From: Campylobacterota bacterium
GTDB taxonomy: Bacteria; Babelota; Babeliae; Babelales; RVW-14
Reading direction: 5' to 3'
Length of the DNA: 64,000 nucleotides
Assembly: GCA_020633995.1 (NCBI GenBank)
Contig: JACKCO010000005.1
Span: 1-64,000 of the forward strand
How positions within the stretch are numbered: position 1 is the stretch's first letter; the number at the start of each line of letters is the position of its first letter. The position numbers and the translations under genes were made by a program. The notes beneath the pieces were generated by a model that saw nothing but the letters and a program-made list of their open reading frames with translations, ran no database searches and was not told the DNA's origin. This document shows, in pieces, positions 62,418 through 64,000 of this stretch.

Positions 62418-64000
62418 TTATGCTCGTTTGCCCTGCGCATTTCTATGCATGCCGTACAGACACGCAACATTGAGTAGAAAACCAACGCTCAATGAAGCGA
62501 GCAACGTCAACGGCGCACCATACTGTTCAAACAGTAGACCTGCAACTAAAAAAGCTACAGCGGTTGAAAGCATGGCAGGAAATGCAAACATCATCTGCGT
62601 CTTAACCAAGTCCCAGTGATATGAGCCGGCACTCAGCGCAGACATCAACATAACATCGGCCACTGGGCTCATATGGTTACCCACAAGCGCCCCTGAAACA
62701 ATTGAGGCTAAAACCAACGGTAAAAATGAAAGATCTGTAAGCGCAAATGGCGGCACTAAATTCAGCAATGAACCAAACATCGGCAGTACCAGCGGGACTA
62801 ACATACCAATTGTGCCCCAAGCAGAAGCCATCAGGCTCGACATTCCCACTGCTACCAAAAAGAACAGCACAGGCATATAAGCAACCGTCATCGAACCGCT
62901 CATCATTGACGCAATGTATGAACCGGTCTGGAGCTCGCGTGAAAGCATACCACTCAGGGTCCACATCAATAGCAATGTTGCAATTGATGAACCCATTACA
63001 TCAATACCTTCTTTAATAAGTAAAAAGGTATCTGAAAGCGCAAGTTTTGACCGTGCTGTTGAAAAAGCAAAACTAGTTAGCACGGCACACAACCCGCCAA
63101 AGAAAAAGGCTGCATAAATATTGGCCTGTTTAAGTGCACCAAAAATATCATTATCACCACCAGCAGCCCAATGATTACCAAATAACAAAATCAGTCCAAA
63201 AACACTTGTAATCAAAACCGCAAGACCAACAATAAAATCGGCTAGACTGCACTGCGCTTTTTTTGCCTCAGACAATACCTGTACTCGCTCACTAACTGGC
63301 GTCTTGCCACCAAAAAGATTTTCACCTTTTTGAGCAATTTTTTCATGGTGAGCTATCACGCCAAACGACCAACCAGCCCAAACCATTATTGCAAGCGTTG
63401 CAATCGTTATAAGTGAATAAAGCTGATAGGGGATCATGCTCAAAAACATGCTAAACGGATCTGCAACCAGCAGTGTATGGTGTGTTTGCTGCATGCTAAT
63501 ACCTGAGTTGCGCAACTGACCAACAATTTCAACAACCCAACTTGAAACCGGTACAATAACAGCAAGCGGTGCGGCAATTGCATTGATCAAAAAGCCGAGT
63601 TTTACACGAGGCACCTTAAAACGGTCAGTCAACGAACGCATAACTGAGCCTACCGTTAAAATATTGAAATAGTCATCAATGAAAAAAACAAGCGCCATGC
63701 CAATGGTTGCACCTTCTACCTGGGCCTTTGTCTTAAGCCGTTTACTCATCAGCGTTGCATAGGCATAGGCACCGCCTGAATGTTGGATGATTGCCATCAA
63801 TATGCCCAGCAAAAAGAGAAAAAGCATGATGAACAGGTTAGACCCTGCCCAGAAACTTTGCCAACTGACGAGCAAACCCAGTTCGCTCACCTCGAAAATA
63901 CGCTTACAAGAAGTTGTAACTGCCAAAACAAGGTCAAAGTCATGCAAAACTAACCCTGCTGAAAAAATGCCAAACATCAACGCAAAGCGTATACGTCCCG
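62418..64000 (-). CDS. NhaC-type Na+/H+ antiporter, N-terminus outside the window
   Basis: Inner-membrane antiporter of the NhaC superfamily (COG1757), with about 11 hydrophobic helices visible. The family block FFIDDYFNILTVGSVMR (about 104-120 of the visible part) with its paired Asp residues, and the VPVSSWVVEIVG segment, are clear. The frame stays open with hydrophobic residues to the window edge (GRIRFALMFG...), so the true start lies beyond 64000 and the Met near 63980 is not the start. The stop codon is inside the right 19-base repeat of the GIY-YIG block. Confidence 0.9.
   Translation of the reverse strand, partial: GRIRFALMFGIFSAGLVLHDFDLVLAVTTSCKRIFEVSELGLLVSWQSFWAGSNLFIMLFLFLLGILMAIIQHSGGAYAYATLMSKRLKTKAQVEGATIGMALVFFIDDYFNILTVGSVMRSLTDRFKVPRVKLGFLINAIAAPLAVIVPVSSWVVEIVGQLRNSGISMQQTHHTLLVADPFSMFLSMIPYQLYSLITIATLAIMVWAGWSFGVIAHHEKIAQKGENLFGGKTPVSERVQVLSEAKKAQCSLADFIVGLAVLITSVFGLILLFGNHWAAGGDNDIFGALKQANIYAAFFFGGLCAVLTSFAFSTARSKLALSDTFLLIKEGIDVMGSSIATLLLMWTLSGMLSRELQTGSYIASMMSGSMTVAYMPVLFFLVAVGMSSLMASAWGTIGMLVPLVLPMFGSLLNLVPPFALTDLSFLPLVLASIVSGALVGNHMSPVADVMLMSALSAGSYHWDLVKTQMMFAFPAMLSTAVAFLVAGLLFEQYGAPLTLLASLSVGFLLNVACLYGMHRNAQGKRA

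Larger units (their letters stand above)
61713..62427. mobile_element. candidate GIY-YIG / palindrome insertion unit
   Basis: A block bounded by perfect 19-base direct repeats GGACCTTTTTTATGCTCGT (61713-61731 and 62409-62427). Inside are three identical 28-base palindromes and a single-domain GIY-YIG nuclease gene. The two inner palindromes are 31-base inverted repeats on either side of the gene (61939-61969 and 62303-62333). The left direct repeat is the end of the typA terminator; the right one covers the stop codon of the antiporter gene. Removing one repeat and the block would join typA's terminator directly to the antiporter gene end. That the block inserted here is inference. Confidence 0.55.

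Overview
The window reads as a low-GC bacterial chromosome with tightly packed genes. It has a 16S rRNA gene at the left edge, ordinary housekeeping genes (prfB, tilS, dnaJ, serS, rplU, glyQS, alaS, lon, rpsF-rpsR, typA) and an unusually large share of predicted exported proteins of unknown family. A eukaryote-like RING-H2 protein with a signal peptide, an oligopeptide transporter of the OPT type, outer-membrane and TonB-like proteins, and almost no biosynthetic genes all point to a Gram-negative-type, host-dependent bacterium. Candidatus Dependentiae (TM6), a group living in protists, is my best guess. That assignment comes from gene content only; a 16S database search would settle it.

Layout. 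0-2 kb: 16S rRNA on the minus strand with a clear sigma-70 promoter. 2-9.9 kb: prfB, tilS, a TonB-like protein, an FAD oxidoreductase plus a sugar-nucleotide epimerase with a probable 3' frameshift, tRNA-Leu(CAG), dnaJ. 9.9-15.4 kb: exported RING-H2 protein, serS, a DUF58 / DUF4381-like pair, hemW, a split-barrel flavoprotein. 15.4-19.1 kb: three exported proline-rich, coiled-coil proteins. 19.1-28.6 kb: phosphomannomutase, endonuclease IV-like protein, rplU, trhO, a YqaA-type membrane protein, glyQS, a decayed HI0074-like gene and two exported unknowns. 28.9-31.6 kb: alaS. 31.9-43.7 kb: one long minus-strand run, lolD-like ATPase, murJ, two paralogous ~1000-residue exported proteins, a beta-barrel candidate and a class A penicillin-binding protein, which looks like an envelope-building operon. 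43.9-51.5 kb: lon, an OPT transporter, an XRE/S24-like regulator with a palindromic promoter, rpsF-rpsR with a candidate S6:S18 leader. 51.5-59.5 kb: accessory region with a DUF4143 ATPase bounded by a 175-bp duplication of the rpsR 3' end, then four exported proteins that share a short KLK helix motif. 59.8-64 kb: typA, a small GIY-YIG nuclease unit and an NhaC-type antiporter that runs off the edge.

Three features stand out. First, a family of about 18 short intergenic hairpins with covarying stems is scattered through the window. Second, near typA three identical 28-bp copies of this hairpin accompany a single-domain GIY-YIG nuclease gene inside a block bounded by a perfect 19-bp direct repeat, as expected of a small mobile unit. 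Third, the four-gene cluster at 53-59.5 kb and the RING protein are strong candidates for factors acting on a eukaryotic host. Duplicated gene 3' ends occur at three accessory insertions (lon, rpsR, typA/nhaC), which suggests a common way of inserting DNA behind gene ends.
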